A stretch of DNA of 64,000 bases from Cladorhizidae sp. MBARI D1340-BT2 (Eukaryota > Porifera > Demospongiae > Poecilosclerida > Cladorhizidae), in assembly GCA_028752905.1 (NCBI GenBank), contig JAQNBH010000015.1, positions 10,363,622 through 10,427,621 on the forward strand, given 5' to 3'. The position numbers and the translations under genes were made by a program. The notes under the pieces are model-generated. The model was not told where the DNA came from, ran no database searches, and saw only the letters and a list, made by a program, of their open reading frames with translations. Positions within the stretch are counted from its first letter, which is position 1, and the number at the start of each line of letters is the position of its first letter. Below are positions 13,711 through 26,800 of the stretch, one piece after another.

Positions 13711-16700
13711 GTCTTACTTGTCACTCCCTCCACCAGCTACCTAATGTCTTACTTGTCACTCCCTCCACCAGCTACCTAATGCCTTACTTGTCACCTCCTC
13801 CACCAGCTACCTAATGTCTTACTTGTCACCTCCTCCACCAGCTACCTAATGTCTTACTTGTCACTCCCTCCACCAGCTACCTAATGTCTTACTTGTCACT
13901 CCCTCCACCAGCTACCTAATGTCTTACTTGTCACTCCCTCCACCAGCTACCTAATGTCTTACTTGTCACTCCCTCCATCAGCTACCTAATGTCTTACTTG
14001 TCACTCCACCAGCTACCTAATGTCTTACTTGTCACTCCCTCCACCAGCTACCTAATGTCTTACTTGTCACTCCACCAGCTACCTAATGTCTTACTTGTCA
14101 CTCCCTCCACCAGCTACCTAATGTCTTACTTGTCACTCCCTCCACCAGCTACCTAATGTCTTACTTGTCACTCCCTCCACCAGCTACCTAATGTCTTACT
14201 TGTCACTCCCTCCACCAGCTACCTAATGCCTTACTTGTCACCCCCTCCACCAGCTACCTAATGTCTTACTTGTCACTCCCTCCAGCTACCTAAGGTCTTA
14301 CTTGTCACTCCCTCCACCAGCTACCTAATGTCTTACTTGTCACTCCACCAGCTACCTAATGCCTTACTTGTCACTCTCTCCATCAGCTACCTAATGCCTT
14401 ACTTGTCACTCCCTCCACCAGCCACCTAATGCCTTACTTGTCACCTCACCAGCTACCTAATGTCTTACTTGTCACTCCCGTCACTCCCTCCACCAGCTAC
14501 CTAATGTCTTACTTGTCACCCCCTCCACCATCCACCTAATGTCTTACTTGTCACTCACTCCACCAGCTACCTAATGTCTTACTTGTCACTCCCTCCATCA
14601 GCTACCTAATGTCTTACTTGTCACCCCCTCCATCAGCTACCTAATGCCTTACTTGTCACTCCCTCCACCAGCTACCTAATGTCTTACTTGTCACTCCCTC
14701 CACCAGCTACCTAATGTCTTACTTGTCACTCCCACCACCAGCTACCTAATGCCTTACTTGTGACTCACTCCACCAGCTACCTAATGCCTTACTTGTCACT
14801 CCCTCCACCAGCTACCTAATGCCTTACTTGTCACTCCCTCCACCAGCTACCTAATGCCTTACTTGTCACTCCCTCCATCAGCTACCTAATGTCTTACTTG
14901 TCACTCCACCAGCTACCTAATGTCTTACTTGTCACTCCCTCCACCAGCTACCTAATGTCTTACTTGTCACTCCCTCCACCAGCTACCTAATGTCTTACTT
15001 GTCACTCCCTCCACCAGCTACCTAATGTCTTACTTGTGACTCACTCCACCAGCTACCTAATGCCTTACTTGTCACTCCCTCCACCAGCTACCTAATGCCT
15101 TACTTGTCACTCCCTCCACCAGCTACCTAATGCCTTACTTGTCACTCCCTCCATCAGCTACCTAATGTCTTACTTGTCACTCCACCAGCTACCTAATGTC
15201 TTACTTGTCACTCCCTCCACCAGCTACCTAATGTCTTACTTGTCACTCCCTCCACCAGCTACCTAATGTCTTACTTGTCACTCCACCAGCTACCTAATGT
15301 CTTACTTGTCACTCCCTCCAGCTACCTAATGTCTTACTTGTCACTCCCTCCACCAGCTACCTAATGTCCTACTTGTCACTCCCTCCACGAGGCTACCTAA
15401 TGTCTTACTTGTCACTCCCTCCACCAGCTACCTAATGTCCTACTTGTCACTCCCTCCACGAGGCTACCTAATGTCTTACTTGTCACTCCACCAGCTACCT
15501 AATGCCTTACTTGTCACTCCCTCCATCAGCTACCTAATGCCTTACTTGTCACTCCCTCCACCAGCCACCTAATGCCTTACTTGTCACCTCACCAGCTACC
15601 TAATGTCTTACTTGTCACTCCCTCCATCAGCTACCTAATGTCTTACTTGTCACTCCCTCCACCAGCTACCTAATGTCTTACTTGTCACTCCCACCACCAG
15701 CTACCTAATGTCTTACTTGTCACTCCCTCCACCAGCTACATAATGTCTTACTTGTCACTCCCTCCACCAGCTACCTAATGTCTTACTTGTCACTCCCTCC
15801 ACCAGCTACCTAATGTCTTACTTGTCACTCCCTCCACCAGCTACATAATGTCTTACTTGTCATTCCCTCCACCAGCTACCTAATGCCATACTTGTCACTC
15901 CCTCCACCAGCTACCTAATGCCTTACTTGTCACTCCCTCCACCAGCCACCTAATGTCTTACTTGTCACTCCCTCCACCAGCTACCTAATGTCTTACTTGT
16001 CACTCCACCAGCTACCTAATGTCTTACTTGTCACCTCCTCCACCAGCTACCTAATGTCTTACTTGTCACTCCCTCCACCAGCTACCTAATGTCTTACTTG
16101 TCACTCCCACCATTAGCTACCTAATGTCTTACTTGTCACCCCCTCCACCAGCTACCTAATGCCTTACTTGTCACTCCCTCCACCAGCTACCTAATGTCTT
16201 ACTTGTCACTCCCTCCACCAGCTACCTAATGCCTTACTTGTCACTCCCTCCACCAGCTACCTAATGTCTTACTTGTCACTCCCTCCACCAGCCACCTAAT
16301 GCCTTACTTGTCACCTCACCAGCTACCTAATGTCTTACTTGTCACTCCCTCCACCAGCTACCTAATGCCTTACTTGTCACTCCTCCACCAGCTACCTAAT
16401 GCCTTAACTTGTCACTCCCTCCACCAGCTACCTAATGCCTTACTTGTCACTCCCTCCACCAGCTACCTAATGTCTTACTTGTCACTCCCTCCACCAGCTA
16501 CCTAATGTCTTACTTGTCACTCCCTCCACCAGCTACCTAATGTCTTACTTGTCACTCCCTCCACCACCTACCTAATGTCTTACTTGTCACCACCTCCACC
16601 AGCTACCTAATGTCTTACTTGTCACTCCCTCCACCAGCTACCTAAGTAATGTCTTACTTGTCACTCTCTCCACCAGCTACCTAATGTCTTACTTGTCACC

Positions 16701-17945
16701 AGCTACCTAATGCCTTACTTGTCACTCCCTCCACCAGCTACCTAATGTCTTACTTGTCACTCCCTCCATCAGCTACCTAATGTCTTACTTATCACTCCCT
16801 CCACCAGCTACCTAATGCCTTACTTGTCACTCCACCAGCTACCTAATGTCTTACTTGTCACTCCCTCCATCAGCTACCTAATGTCTTACTTATCACTCCC
16901 TCCACCAGCTACCTAATGTCTTACTTGTCACTCCCTCCACCAGCTACCTAATGCCTTACTTGTCACTCCCTCCACCAGCTACCTAATGTCTTACTTGTCA
17001 CTCCACCAGCTACCTAATGTCTTACTTGTCACTCCCACCACCAGCTACCTAATGTCTTACTTGTCACTCCACCAGCTACCTAATGCCTTACTTGTCACTC
17101 ACACCACCAGCTACCTAATGTCTTACTTGTCACTCACTCCACCAGCTACCTAATGCCTTACTTGTCACTCCCTCCACCAGCTACCTAATGCCTTACTTGT
17201 CACTCACACCACCAGCTACCTAATGTCTTACTTGTCACTCACTCCACCAGCTACCTAATGTCTTACTTGTCACTCCCACCATTAGCTACCTAATGCCTTA
17301 CTTGTCACTCCCTCCACCAGCTACCTAATGCCTTACTTGTCACCCCCTCCACCAGCTACCTAATGCCTTACTTGTCACTCTCTCCACCAGCTACCTAATG
17401 TCTTACTTGTCACTCCCTCCATCAGCTACCTAATGTCTTACTTGTCACTCCCTCCACCAGCTACCTAATGTCTTACTTGTCACTCCCTCCACCAGCTACC
17501 TAATGCCTTACTTGTCACTCCCTCCACCAGCTACCTAATGTCTTACTTGTCACTCCCTCCACCAGCTACCTAATGTCTTACTTGTCACTCCCTCCACCAG
17601 CTACCTAATGTCTTACTTGTCACTCCCTCCACCAGCTACCTAATGCCTTACTTGTCACTCCCTCCACCAGCTACCTAATGTCTTACTTGTCACTCTCTCC
17701 ACCAGCTACCTAATGTCTTACTTGTCACTCCCTCCACCAGCTACCTAATGCCTTACTTGTCACTCCCTCCACCAGCTACCTAAACTTGTCACTCCCTCCA
17801 CCAGCTACCTAATGTCTTACTTGTCACTCCCTCCACCAGCTACGTACCTAATGTCTTACTTGTCACCCCCTCCACCAGCTACCTAATGTCTTACTTGTCA
17901 CTCCCTCAACCAGCTACCTAATGTCTTACTTGTCACTCCCTCCAC

Positions 17946-18466
17946 TTGCAATAACTCGGTCGTTGAACTTCATACACGTCACTTCACCTGGAACCATGTA
18001 GGCGTGGCCATATGAGCACAGTGCAAATCATAGTAGCATGATGACTATGAATTTTCAAATGCCATAGAACCAGAAATGTTGCCGGATAATTAAACACGGC
18101 CATTGGTGGTAACGACCATATTTGCTTGCAAACAAAACACAATACTTACCATATGTATAATGAGCATCAGTGATGGAAAGTAGTACACGCCAACATTTTA
18201 CGTGGCTTTCTAAAATTTCTTATTTCTGCTCGCATAAAGTTGAGAGATTAGCGCCAATGCTCTTGTTAAAAGTAAATAGGAAGTGGTCTCTCGCATTCGA
18301 AACTACCTGCTTGGTCTTGCCGTGAGATTTGGTCACACCCACTTTACCGCCAAGTTTTAATATCATTGATGCCAGAATCATCCAATATTTGACCTTCAAC
18401 ATTTCTGGCTACGGCAGTCAGCCATAGCCACACCCCTCACTTAGAAAGGACAATCTGAGCCCAGTG
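17946..18466. other. Unique sequence between satellites
   Basis: Non-repetitive stretch right of the 35-bp array. It would be the 3' flank of the WD40 gene if the candidate terminal exon at 18,467-18,645 is real. No exact AATAAA is seen on the minus strand here. A 60-codon minus frame at 18,220-18,402 has no recognisable features. Confidence 0.45.
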
Positions 18467-18645
18467 CTAAAGCCAAATGTGTCCTACAACACACACAGAC
18501 ATTGCTGTGAGTGTCCTATAGATTGCTTTGGTAACATCAGACACTTTGCTAGTGTAGGACGAGACTAAATCTTCACTCCAGCGAGGAATTACACATTCAT
18601 GAATAGACAGCACCCAGGCAGGCAATGACACACTCTTTGCCATTG
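18467..18645 (-). CDS. Candidate terminal exon of the WD40 gene
   Basis: On the minus strand a very good acceptor (CTTTTCCCCTTGTTATAG) is followed by 59 codons and a stop. The entry phase (two bases to complete a codon) exactly fits the exit phase of the exon ending at 20,760. The peptide contains WVLSIHECVIPRWSEDLVSS and then YTSKVSDVTKAIYRTL, which can be read as the b and c strands of a divergent WD40 blade. With it the protein would be 853 aa. The assignment rests on phase and a weak blade pattern, so it is a candidate only. Confidence 0.4.
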
Positions 18646-18669
18646 CTATAACAAGGGGAAAAGTCACTA

Positions 18670-19401
18670 GCACTAATACTGTGCATGCATAGGCCCAGCA
18701 TTAATACTGTGCTTGCATAGGCCCAGCATTAATACTGTGCATGCATAGGCCCAGCATTAATACTGTGCATGCATAGGCCCAGCATTAATACTGTGCATGC
18801 ATAGGCCCAGCATTAATACTGTGCATGCATAGGCCCAGCATTAATACTGTGCATGCATAGGCCCAGCATTAATACTGTGCATGCATAGGCCCAGCATTAA
18901 TACTGTGTATGCATAGGCTCAGTATTAATACTGTACATGCATAGGCCCAGCATTAATACTGTGCATGCATAGGCCCAGCATTAATACTGTGCATGCATAG
19001 GCCCAGCATTAATACTGTGCATGCATAGGCCCAGCATTAATACTGTGTGCATGCATAGGCCCAGCATTAATACTGTGTATGCATAGGCTCAGCATTAATA
19101 CTGTGTGCATGCATAGGCCCAGCATTAATACTGTACATGCATAGGCCCAGCACTAATACTGTGCATGCATAGGCTCAGTATTAATACTGTACATGCATAG
19201 GCCCAGCATTAATACTGTGTGCATGCATAGGCCCAGCATTAATACTGTGTATGCATAGGCCCAGCATTAATACTGTGCATGCATAGGCCCAGCATTAATA
19301 CTGTACATGCATAGGCCCAGCACTAATACTGTGTATGCATAGGCCTAGTACTAATACTGTTCATGCATAGGCCCAGCATTAATACTGTGCATGCATAGGC
19401 C
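18670..19401. repeat. 28-bp tandem array
   Basis: About 26 copies of a 28-bp unit with the core catgcataggcccagcatta, followed by atactgtg. Variants have an extra tg (gtgtgcatg), gtatg or acatg. The unit contains the palindrome ATGCAT. Confidence 0.97.
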
Positions 19402-19949
19402 TACTGACTTGCCTATAGATCAGTAATGAGTTTAAAATGGGTAGTGCTTGAATAAGGATATTATTTTGTTAAACTCATTTCGCTGTGTTTTTGTTTTTTG
19501 TTGACAAGCAAATTCAAACTAGCTTCCATAACTATTTTTAGGGATGAGGGGAGGGGCTATGCCTGATCTTACAAAGCAACCTCTAAATCATAAAACAACA
19601 ACAACAACAACAACAACAAGTTTGTAGACACATCTTCTCTCAGGTGGTGCCACCTACTATAAAGGTCGGTTCATAATACGCCACTCATACTAGTGCCGCA
19701 AACGATGCGCCAATTTAGTGATATTGTGAAGATGAAGTCGCGTTGTGTCGCTCTACACATGGTGGTGTGCTTTATTTGTGTTTTGGGGGGAGAAGTTTCT
19801 CACGTTGGAAGGTTAATAGAGGCCGAGAGGAACTACTTAGTGTGTGGCTGTATCTGACAAGTCAAGTAGAGGTTGATAGCATTAATTAATAGGTGTGGTT
19901 TCATAATTGGTGAAGTGATGCAACCAGGCAGATATTGTGAACTGCTCGA
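19402..19949. other. Unique stretch with an (AAC)n microsatellite
   Basis: Non-repetitive apart from an (aac)n run at about 19,593-19,619. No exon or RNA gene recognised. Confidence 0.5.
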
Positions 19950-20255
19950 AGCAAGGCAATGTGACCTGAAGTGAAGCAATGCGACCTGAAGCGAGGGATT
20001 GCGACCTGAAGTGAGGCAATGCGACCTGAAGTGAGGCAATATGACCTGAAGTGAGACAGTGCGACCTAAAGCGCGGCAATGTGACCTGAAGCGAGGCAAT
20101 GCGACCTGAAGCGAGGCAATGTGACCTAAGTGAGGCAACGTGACCTGAAGCAAGGCAATGTGACCTGAAGCGAGGCAATGCGACCTGAAGCGAGGCAATG
20201 CGACCTGAAGCGAGGCAATGTGACTGAAGCGAGGCAATGTGACCTGAAGCGAGGC
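19950..20255. repeat. 20-bp tandem array
   Basis: About 15 copies of the 20-bp unit gaggcaatgcgacctgaagc with point variants. The period is not a multiple of three, yet overlapping frames of 98 and 153 codons stay open on the minus strand because no frame of the unit holds a stop. These frames are treated as by-products. Confidence 0.95.
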
Positions 20256-20759
20256 TTTGCCTTGCATCATATTGTGAACCAGCCTAAGACACATGCTGAG
20301 TGATGTTTACTACATGTAGAGTATACATATATAGGAAGTACATACACCCTCCACGTAGCACACACCCACTGTGCTCTTTTCAGTGATCTAGATTAGACAG
20401 GGTACATCTAGCAAGTGCCAGTGCATCGATTTTGTCGAAATTGTACGCGGAGCTGATGAGAAGGATAGAGATGACAACCAATTTACAGGCTTGGATGGAA
20501 CTGGTCGATGACTTGGACGTTTTAGAGAGAACCTGAGGACAAATAGCTAGAGTAGAGGCAGCAGATGCACATTCAAACAGCCAGCACATCCCTGCCTAGA
20601 GCTACCGCAACTTGGCTAACTTGGTTGCAAATGATCACGCCAATGCAAGTGATGCAATTGTGCATCACTTGGAATAAACAATGCAAGTTACATGCAAGCA
20701 CTGCCCCGGTTTAAAGGATGGTTTAGAGGGGTGCCAACTGTGTACCATACGGTATGTAC
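20256..20759. other. Unique sequence, probable last intron of WD40 gene
   Basis: It follows the donor at 20,759 (G|GTACAT on the minus strand). No further WD40 blade was found here. A 69-codon minus frame at 20,380-20,589 has no recognisable features. Confidence 0.45.
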
Positions 20760-20845
20760 CTTCATGAGCAGCTGATATGATGGTGAGCACCTCCCAGTTG
20801 GCAGTGTTCCACACGCGTAAGGTACCGTCATAAGATCCCGTCACT
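20760..20845 (-). CDS. WD40 gene exon 11
   Basis: Acceptor CTTTCCCTCAG, donor GAAG|GTACAT. It completes Leu with one base, then codes VTGSYDGTLRVWNTANWEVL and TIISAAHE. It is 5.1 kb away from exon 10, the gap being filled by 48-, 23- and 41-bp arrays. Confidence 0.93.
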
Positions 20846-23800
20846 CTGAGGGAAAGATCAAGACAACAACAACAAACCAAACTAAATATAGAAAGATATA
20901 TCAAGAGAGAGATGGATAACACGATGACTTTACCTCACCTCCACGCCCTCCACAACTACACCTCAGTGCAGTGCACTCCCACACTCCCACACACACAGCC
21001 CTAGTGCCACACCACAGAGAGGCAGGTGATGATTCGATGAATATGACCAGCAAGAAGACGAGACTCTAGTGAGTCTAGTCCATGGCTACTGGCACTTCAC
21101 ACACTATCTGCTACCAGCCAAGCCTTGCAGTGTGGGCAGCAGGCACTGCACTGGCTGCTACCAGCCAAGCCATGCAGTGGTGACAGCAGGCACTGCTACC
21201 AGCCAAGCCATGCAGTGGTGGGCAGCAGGCACTGCACTGGCTGCTACCAGCCCAGCCTTGCAGTGGTGGGCAGCAGGCACTACACTGGCTGCTACCAGCC
21301 AAGCCATGCAGTGGTGACAGCAGGCACTGCACTGGCTGCTACCAGCCCAGCCTTGCAGTGGTGGGCAGCAGGCACTGCACTGGCTGCTACCAGCCAAGCC
21401 ATGCAGTGGTGGGCAGCAGGCACTGCACTGGCTGCTACCAGCCCAGCCTTGCAGTGGTGGGCAGCAGGCACTACACTGGCTGCTACCAGCCAAGCCATGC
21501 AGTGGTGACAGCAGGCACTGCACTGGCTGCTACCAGCCCAGCCTTGCAGTGGTGGGCAGCAGGCACTACACTGGCTGCTACCAGCCAAGCCATGCAGTGG
21601 TGACAGCAGGCACTGCACTGGCTGCTACCAGCCCAGCCTTGCAGTGGTGGGCAGCAGGCACTGCACTGGCTGCTACCAGCCAAGCCTTGCAGTGGTGGGC
21701 AGCAGGCACTGCACTGACTGCTACCAGCCAAGCCTTGCAGCAGATGCAATCCTCCGAGCCATTCTGCTTATAGATTCATACTTTGAAAAGACTATCTATA
21801 TATAATAATACGCCTTGTCTGTCAGTCAGTCTGTTAGTTAGTGTGTCTCACGCCTATATGCACGCCCAGATCAAAAATTTACTTCTTCGGGGGGGGGGGG
21901 GGGGGGGGATCCTAGAAAACTGATCTGTGTCACAATTATATGCATGCTCCCCAATGCAGAATCCTGGAGAGAGTACAGAATGGCTACTCCGCGAGCTGCA
22001 CAGCTGAACAACAACTATACAGCGTGTGTAACAGAAAGCAGGAGAGCTGCAGAAGAGAGACGGAGAAAGAGAAGGGATGCAGCAAGTGAGACTCTGCGAG
22101 AACCTACACTGGCAAAGACGATGGGAGTGGAGAGTTGTACCAACAGAGAATCTGAGGATCTACCCGAGTGCAAATGGAGAAGAAATTTCAGTGGGTGCAA
22201 GGGATGAGGAGAAAGCATCCAATACCAGAAATTGTGGATCTTGGATGCATAAAACATCCAGTTAACTGCTTATGGACAAGTAAATTGCATTGTACAAAGT
22301 TTTATTTCTGATAAAAACAGTTTCAGTATGTGTGGGCTTTACCATGTGTGTGGGCCTTACCATATGTGTGGGTTTTACCATGTGTGTGGGCTTTACCATG
22401 ATTGCTCCTCCTTCTCCAAGGAATAATAAATATAAAAAAATTATAAATAAATGAAAAGAAAAAGAAAAAAGTCGACAGCAATTTTATATACCTATCTAAA
22501 TATATATTATATATTATATATACATACGTACATATACATATATATATATACATACTTAGCGAGATGACTTGTTCTGATGAGCAATGGTCAATGTTGGTGA
22601 CCAAGCATTGCTTGGATAACACAGCTGATCTTTTATTTATATCAAGTAACCATGTCTAATGTATGCATGTAAACATGTCTAATACATGCATGTAACCATG
22701 TCTAATGTATGCATGTGAACATGTCTAATACATGCATGTAACCATGTCTAATGTATGCATGTGAACAAGTCTAATGCATGCATGTAACCATGTCTAATAT
22801 ATGCATGTAACCATGTCTAATATATGCATGTAACCATGTCTAATATATGCATGCAACCATGTCTAATATATGCATGTAACCATGTCTAATACATGCATGT
22901 AGCCATGTCTAATATATGCATGTAACCATGTCTAATATATGCATGTAACCATGTCTAATATATGCATGTAACCATGTCTAATATATGCATGTAACCATGT
23001 CTAATATATGCATGTAACCATGTCTAATACATGCATGTAACCATGTCTAATATATGCATGTAACCATGTCTAATATATGCATGTAACCATGTCTAATACA
23101 TGCATGTAACCATGTCTAATATATGCATGTAACCATGTCTAATATATGCATGTAACCATGTCTAATGTATGCATGTAATCTTGTCTAATGTATGCATGTA
23201 ACCATGTCTAATATATGCATGTAACCATGTTTAATATATGCATGTAACCATGTCTAATATATGCATGTAACCATGTCTAATACATGCATGTAACCATGTC
23301 TAATATATGCATGTAACCATGTCTAATATATGCATGTAACCATGTCTAATATATGCATGTAACCATGTCTAATATATGCATGTAACCATGTCTAATATAT
23401 GCATGTAACCATGTCTAATATATGCATGTAACCATGTCTAATATATGCATGTAATCATGTCTAATATATGCATGTAACCATGTCTAATATATGCATGTAA
23501 CCATGTCTAATATATGCATGTAACCATGTCTAATATATGCATGTAATCATGTCTAATATATGCATGTAACCATGTCTAATATATGCATGTAACCATGTCT
23601 AATACATGCATGTAACCATGTCTAATATATGCATGGAACCATGTCTAATATATGCATGTAACCATGTCTAATATATGCATGTAACCATGTCTAATATATG
23701 CATGTAACCATGTCTAATATATGCATGTAATCATGTCTAATATATGCATGTAACCATGTCTAATACATGCATGTAACCATGTCTAATACATGCATGTAAC

Positions 23801-26800
23801 CATGTCTAATATATGCATGTAACCATGTCTAATACATGCATGTAACCATGTCTAATATATGCATGTAACCATGTCTAATATATGCATGTAACCATGTCTA
23901 ATACATGCATGTAACCATGTCTAATATATGCATGTAACCATGTCTAATATATGCATGTAACCATGTCTAATATATGCATGTAACCATGTCTAATATATGC
24001 ATGTAACCATGTCTAATATATGCATGTAACCATGTCTAATACATGCATGTAACCATGCATTGTTTTTTTATCTTCAAAATTTTGGTAATGATCTTCACAT
24101 TTATATGGTTTGACGCTAAGTAACCATAATTTTCTTCAACTTGTCAAATTCCTCCCTGGGATGAGGTCAACGGATGTTCATCAGTACTTCAATGGCGAAG
24201 ATGGCTAGATTAAAACAGCCGGTTTTTTAATAAATGGGCGGGTTATAATGATATTCATAGTCATGCAGTTTGTTTCTAAGCAACTAAAATTGTTCGTAGT
24301 CTCATCAGCTGTGCATAATCCGAACTTCAGTGGGAAGTGGCCAACCGGCTGGCAGGAAAAACAGTTTTAGTTATCTTTTTTACTTCCTGAGATTAACAGA
24401 TAAACGGATATATGTGGTTTGTCTAATTGGCAATTATATCAAAAACAGTTTCAGTGTGTGGGGAGCTTTACCATTTGCTCCTTCTGCTTTGAGGAACTGA
24501 GAATAAAATAAAAATATATTAAAAAAAGGAAAAAAAGGAAAAGCCGACCACAATTTATAAAAATATATACATACATATATACATATACATACATATCTAT
24601 ACATACATATGTCTGGAAATAGGGTAACTCAAGTCAATTTATATTTGTTACGGGGAGAACACGTGGTGAATACCTAGCTACCGGTAGCCAACATGGTAGC
24701 AACATGGTAGCAACATGGTAGCAACAGGGATACGCCATGTGCAGCAATACCATTGTTCTGTGCACCACATGAGGATCACCAATCACTATAATAATAATTA
24801 TTAATGTCTAGCATTCATTACTAGTGTTCAAATGAATCCTCTCTCCCTCCCTCACCACACCTTGGCTAGCCACACAAGGCCTTGCATTCATTACTAGTTG
24901 CCTTGGCTCGCCACACAAGGCCTTGCATTCATTACTAGTAGCCTTGGCTAGCCACACAAGGCCTTGCATTCATTATACTAGTAGCCTTGGCTTGCCACAC
25001 AATGCCTTGCATTCATTACTAGTAGCCTTGGCTAGCCACACAAGGCCTTGCATTCATTACTAGTAACCTTGGCTTGCCACACAAGGCCTTGCATTCATTA
25101 CTAGTAGCCTTGGCTAGCCACACAAGGCCTTGCATTCATTACTAGTAGTCTTGGCTAGCCCTTGCATTCATTACTAGTAGCCTTGGCTTGCCACACAAGG
25201 CCTTGCATTCATTACTAGTAGCCTTGGCTCGCCACACAAGGCCTTGCATTCATTACTAGTAGCCTTGGCTTGCCACTCAATGCCTTGCATTCATTACTAG
25301 TAGCCTTGGCTTGCCACACAATGCCTTGCAGCATTCATTACTAGTAGCCTTGGCTCGCCACACAAGGCCTTGCATTCATTACTAGTAGCCTTGGCTTGCC
25401 ACACAAGGCCTTGCATTCATTACTAGTAGCCTTGGCTTGCCACACAAGGCCTTGCATTCATTACTAGTAGCCTTGGCTTGCCACACAAGGCCTTGCATTC
25501 ATTACTAGTAGCCTTGGCTTGCCACACAAGGCCTTGCATTCATTACTAGTAGCCTTGGCTCGCCACACAAGGCCTTGCATTCATTACTAGTAGCCTTGGC
25601 TTGCCACACAATGCCTTGCAGCATTCATTACTAGTAGCCTTGCCACACAAGGCCTTGCATTTATTACTAGTAGCCTTGGCTTGCCACACAAGGCCTTGCA
25701 TTCATTACTAGTAGCCTTGGCTTGCCACACAATGCCTTGCAGCATTCATTACTAGTAGCCTTGGCTAGCCACACAATGCCTTGCATTCATTACTACTATA
25801 TTTATGGTTGTACATGATACTGGGCTGGGAATTGAACATGTGCACTGGCAAGAGTGGGGCTAGCTTCAGCTGCATGGCTGCACCAAGTGACATCAAATAC
25901 AGGTGGTATGCAGAGGAGTAGAACTACATGTAGGTATGTACATGGCAGGTGGCGAGTGCTTACAAGATGTCTTCGTCAAACTGGAGGCAGGAGACTCTGT
26001 CCATGTGACCATTCAGCTGCTTCAAGGCTACGTGGTGGACCAAGTCCCACACCTGTCAGAGAGCACACAATCATCACATCCACCATACCTCCATTCACCC
26101 CCACCCCCACACACACACAATCACTTCTCCACCCTCTCACACAACATCTCCACATCACCACTCCTACTTGCACACTCACCACTCTTCCAGCACTCCTCCA
26201 CACCAATCACTAGTCCTCCACTCATGCTTACTCCACCACTCGGACCCTCCACATCTCCACCACTACTCCACCCACACCCACATTCCTACTCATTCTCATC
26301 ACATCACTCACACCACATCACTATTCTTCCCCACTCATTGTCCCCACCCTCACTCCTCCACTAATCACACCTCCACTTACGATGCAAGACGTGTCCCAGG
26401 AGCCAGACACTATCTTGAAGTCATCGAACTGCAAGCACTGAACACTGCCCTGTGGTGAGAGGAGGTACAGAATAACAGCCCCTTCATTATGAGGATGATA
26501 ATAAGTCTGGGAGGGCAATAGCACTCCCTAAATTGGTTTGACCCACTTCTAAAATGGCGGACTGCAACTCCCACACCCCTCCTCCAAACCCAAGCTCATA
26601 TCTCTGGTAAAACTCATATCAGCAGTTTCTTTAGCTGCTTACATGATCAATCTTCTTAACTCCAAAAAGGCTCTTGAATTCTTCGCTAAGGTAGTAAACT
26701 GTCAGCGCCAACCCCCTCATCCCCACCCCCCAAAGGCCAACCCACTCAACAGTACGAACCCATCTTGAAATCCATCCTCAAAAAGTATGAAAACCCCTTG

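Larger units (their letters stand above)
1568..17945. repeat. 16.4-kb satellite array, 35-bp unit with 31-bp variant
   Basis: An uninterrupted tandem array of roughly 470-480 units. The core is cagctacctaatgtcttact, followed by a pyrimidine-rich part (tgtcactccctccac). A common variant lacks 4 bp (ctcc), giving 31 bp. Further recurrent variants are tgcc for tgtc, catcag for caccag, cccaccattag, ctcctcc and ctaagg. Variants recur in blocks, which shows local amplification. Short frames inside it are by-products of the repeat. Confidence 0.98.

Noticed and set aside
19833..20294. 153-codon minus frame with a short repeated peptide pattern
   Set aside because: Runs through a 20-bp array with no stops in any frame on that strand; not a conserved protein.
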